From NCBI GenBank assembly GCA_040753835.1, contig JBFMDM010000057.1, forward strand, positions 1 to 13,609: a stretch of 13,609 nt of DNA. The letters are read 5' to 3'. Position numbers and translations under genes: made by a program. Origin of the DNA: JACRIK01 sp040753835. Lineage in GTDB: Bacteria; Planctomycetota; MHYJ01; JACQXL01. Below, piece by piece: positions 11,728-13,609 of this stretch (within the stretch, counting starts at the first letter, position 1; each line of letters opens with the position of its first letter). The notes under the pieces were generated by a model. The model had not been told where the DNA came from, did not search any database, and saw only the letters and a program-made list of their open reading frames with translations.

Positions 11728-13443
11728 TCACATCTTCTCCAGCGGCGTGATGCCCAGCAATAACAGGCCCTTATTGAAGATCTCTTTCAGCCGTTGCACC
11801 AGGACAATCCGCGCCCCGGTAAGTTCTTTGTTATCAGAGATGACCCGATGGATTTGATAAAACTTATTAAAGAGCGAGGCCAGGGAAAGCAGGTAATTGC
11901 TCAGGATTGAGGGCTCGTTTTCCAGCGCGGCCTGGCGCACAATGTCAGGATAGTCCTTCATGGTCTTGATAAGGATGGTTTCCTCTGGAGAGGATAGCAA
12001 TTCATATTTTGGACTCGGAATTTGGGATGTGGGGTTTGATTGGCCGTATTTCACCATGATGCTGGCCAATCGTGTGTGGGTGTATTGCAGATACGGTCCG
12101 GTCTCGCCGTCAAAGGTCAGGACCTGTTCCCAGTCAAAGTCCACGTCCTTGATGCGCTTGTTCTTAAGGTCGTTAAATATGATAGCGCCGATGCCGACCG
12201 CCCTGGCAACGCCTTTGATTTCTTCCGGAGTCACCTTGTTAGCCAGTTCAGCGCTCCGCTGTTTCATCAGCGTCTCAGAGCGTTCTATGGCCTGATTGAG
12301 CACGTCCTCCAATAATATAGTAGTTCCCTTGCGGGTGGACATCTTCTCCCGGCCTTCGGCTGTCTTGAACCGGACCAGGCCGAAGTCCACGTGCACGCAG
12401 CCCTTGGCCCATTCGTATCCCATCAGTTCCAGGACCTTGAAGACCTGCCGGAAATGAAGTTTCTGGTCCGAGCCGACCACGTAAATCAGTTTGCCGAATT
12501 GGTATTTCTCGTAACGTTTGATGGCCGCGGCGATATCGCGGGCCGCATAGAGCGTGGCGCCGTCGCTCTTGCGCAACAGGCAGGGCGGCATATTGTATTT
12601 GTCCAGTTTGACCACCAGCGCGCCCTCGCTGATTTCGGCCATGCCCTTTTTTTCTATGGAGATGATGGTCTCGGCAAGATACTTATTGGTCTCGGCCTCG
12701 CCTGAATACTCGTCAAAGGACACACCCAGCAAATTATAAATCCGCTTGAATTCGCCGATGCTCTCATTCCTAAACCGGCTGAAAATAGCCAGGTTCTCCG
12801 GGTTTCTGTCTTCTAATTTCTTGAACTCCTCGCGGGCCCTGTCCATTAATTTGGGGTCGGTCTTGGCCTTTTCATTATAATCCACATACCGTTGCACCAG
12901 AAGATTGGTGGTTGGATTCTTATAAGCATCAGGATTCTCCTTATAATTCGAGATAAGCATTCCGAACTGGGTGCCCCAGTCGCCCAGATAGTTTATGCCA
13001 ATGCATTTATATCCCAGGGCCGAGTAAATCTTGTAGAGAGCGTTGCCGATGACCGTGGAGCGCAGGTGCCCGATGCCGAACGGCTTGGCAATATTGGGCG
13101 AGGAGTAATCAATTACCACGGTTTTTCCGGCGCCGTCCGCAGGAAGCTGTAGTTCCGCCTTCAGGGCTATTTCAGCAACCCTGGCATTGTTAAGGAAGAG
13201 GTTGACATAGCCGTTGACTACGTTGACCTTTTCTATCAGTCCGGTTGGCTTGATAAGGGCGGCGATTTCCTCGGCTGCCTGTTGGGGCGACTTCTTTTGT
13301 TCCTTGGCCATGCGGAAACAGGCTAGGGAATAATCGCCCAGTTCCGGCCGGGCCGGGCGCTCCAGCGAGGCCGCCACACAATCTATCGGCAGCCGCGCCT
13401 GCTCCGATACTGCATTGATTATCTCCTGCTTGATACTGCTCAT
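11728..13443 (-). CDS. argS: Arginyl-tRNA synthetase
   Basis: ArgRS charges tRNA-Arg in the cytoplasm. From ATG 13443 the protein has 571 residues. Seen: the N-terminal additional domain (about 1-100) with GDYSLACFRMAK and VNVVNGYVNLFLN; YSSPNIAKPFGIGHLRST with GIGH (123-126) as the HIGH signature; INYLGDWGTQFG; the KMSKS counterpart KMSTRKG at 367-373; YLQYTHTRLASI; and a C-terminal DALR-type helix bundle ending LGITPLEKM. A frame extension to 13479 adds 12 residues read through a repeat and is unlikely; ATG 13443 has TAAGGT seven bases upstream. A Pro/Ser-rich insert follows VKYGQS, coded by a stuttering stretch at about 12000-12047. The gene faces tatA tail to tail, one base apart. Confidence 0.97.
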   Translation of the reverse strand: MSSIKQEIINAVSEQARLPIDCVAASLERPARPELGDYSLACFRMAKEQKKSPQQAAEEIAALIKPTGLIEKVNVVNGYVNLFLNNARVAEIALKAELQLPADGAGKTVVIDYSSPNIAKPFGIGHLRSTVIGNALYKIYSALGYKCIGINYLGDWGTQFGMLISNYKENPDAYKNPTTNLLVQRYVDYNEKAKTDPKLMDRAREEFKKLEDRNPENLAIFSRFRNESIGEFKRIYNLLGVSFDEYSGEAETNKYLAETIISIEKKGMAEISEGALVVKLDKYNMPPCLLRKSDGATLYAARDIAAAIKRYEKYQFGKLIYVVGSDQKLHFRQVFKVLELMGYEWAKGCVHVDFGLVRFKTAEGREKMSTRKGTTILLEDVLNQAIERSETLMKQRSAELANKVTPEEIKGVARAVGIGAIIFNDLKNKRIKDVDFDWEQVLTFDGETGPYLQYTHTRLASIMVKYGQSNPTSQIPSPKYELLSSPEETILIKTMKDYPDIVRQAALENEPSILSNYLLSLASLFNKFYQIHRVISDNKELTGARIVLVQRLKEIFNKGLLLLGITPLEKM

Positions 13444-13456
13444 AGCAAATACCTTA

Positions 13457-13481
13457 CCACAAAGACACAAAGACACCAAGG
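13457..13481 (-). repeat. 8-9-nt-period phrase just upstream of the argS ribosome binding site
   Basis: On the plus strand CCACAAAGA and CACAAAGA are followed by CACCAAGG. On the argS strand the phrase adjoins the TAAGGT Shine-Dalgarno sequence. It is the third such phrase that lies directly before a start codon in this window. Confidence 0.5.
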
Positions 13482-13512
13482 AAATTCGGAGTTCTTAGAG
13501 CGCCTAACAAAA

Positions 13513-13595
13513 TGAGATTGCCACGCCCTGACAGGCTCGCAATGACAACTTCCAATGCCTGTCATTGCGAGGAGCGGAGCGACGAAGCAATCTCA
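13513..13595. repeat. 83-bp foldback element, REP/MITE-like
   Basis: Terminal arms TGAGATTGC (13513-13521) and GCAATCTCA (13587-13595) are exact inverse copies, and inner arms CTCGCAATGACA (13536-13547) and TGTCATTGCGAG (13560-13571) are too. Both share nearly the same centre, so the whole piece folds as one. The right half (TGTCATTGCGAGGAG... ending CGAAGCAATCTC) is a phrase I recall as a dispersed repeat in many unrelated bacterial genomes. It encodes nothing and lies upstream of argS. A TATAAT on the minus strand (13606-13601), beside it, could be a -10 box whose -35 is outside the window. Confidence 0.75.
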
Positions 13596-13609
13596 TCACC
13601 ATTATAATA

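Overview
The window looks like a stretch of bacterial chromosome carrying mostly housekeeping genes, from a Gram-negative-type organism (a lipobox lipoprotein, a TatA-like protein) of moderate GC. I cannot place it taxonomically from sequence alone. The gene content, together with abundant 8-9 nt-period phrases and palindromes between genes, suggests an uncultured lineage of the kind assembled from metagenomes, perhaps near Planctomycetota or Omnitrophota (weak inference).

Layout. 1-128 is the 3' end of an unrecognised gene. 223-1320 encodes a 365-residue protein built on sixteen in-register 10-residue repeats, followed by a linker and a compact C-terminal domain; it resembles a phage-tail or adhesin fibre. 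1554-1778 is a small TM2-domain membrane protein with its own promoter-like sequence, leader hairpin and clear terminator. 1944-4442 is leuS, whose start codon lies directly after a perfect 32-bp palindrome. Tail to tail with leuS, 6 bp away, is a LolA/LppX-like lipoprotein gene (4449-5354, minus).

From 11265 down to 5500 six genes run on the minus strand: a CooT-family small nickel-binding protein, thpR, recA, alaS, thiS and thiG. thpR-recA-alaS is a widespread bacterial gene order. The thiamine-thiazole pair thiS-thiG is attached to alaS by a 4-base ATGA overlap. Divergent from the CooT gene is a tatA-like gene (11445-11726, plus), which converges on argS (11728-13443, minus) with one base between stop codons.

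How the genes relate. Three aminoacyl-tRNA synthetases (Leu, Ala, Arg), RNA-end processing (ThpR), recombination (RecA) and thiazole formation (ThiS/ThiG) make this a core-metabolism region. The one accessory-looking part is the left end, with the repeat-fibre gene and the unknown gene before it.

The least ordinary signal is between the genes. Nearly every upstream region carries a strong palindrome or hairpin close to the start codon (repeat-fibre gene, TM2, leuS, lipoprotein, alaS, CooT). In the CooT leader the hairpin also pairs with the Shine-Dalgarno sequence, and upstream of it are mutually exclusive pairing segments. Several short families recur: TCCC-N3/4-GGGA followed by YTKCG (four copies), TATGGCGC-hairpins (two copies), and phrases with a 9-nt period directly before starts. 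These may be dispersed REP-like elements, leader regulators, or both. I saw no tRNA, rRNA, CRISPR array, insertion sequence or transposase. No gene-free stretch exceeds 300 bases.
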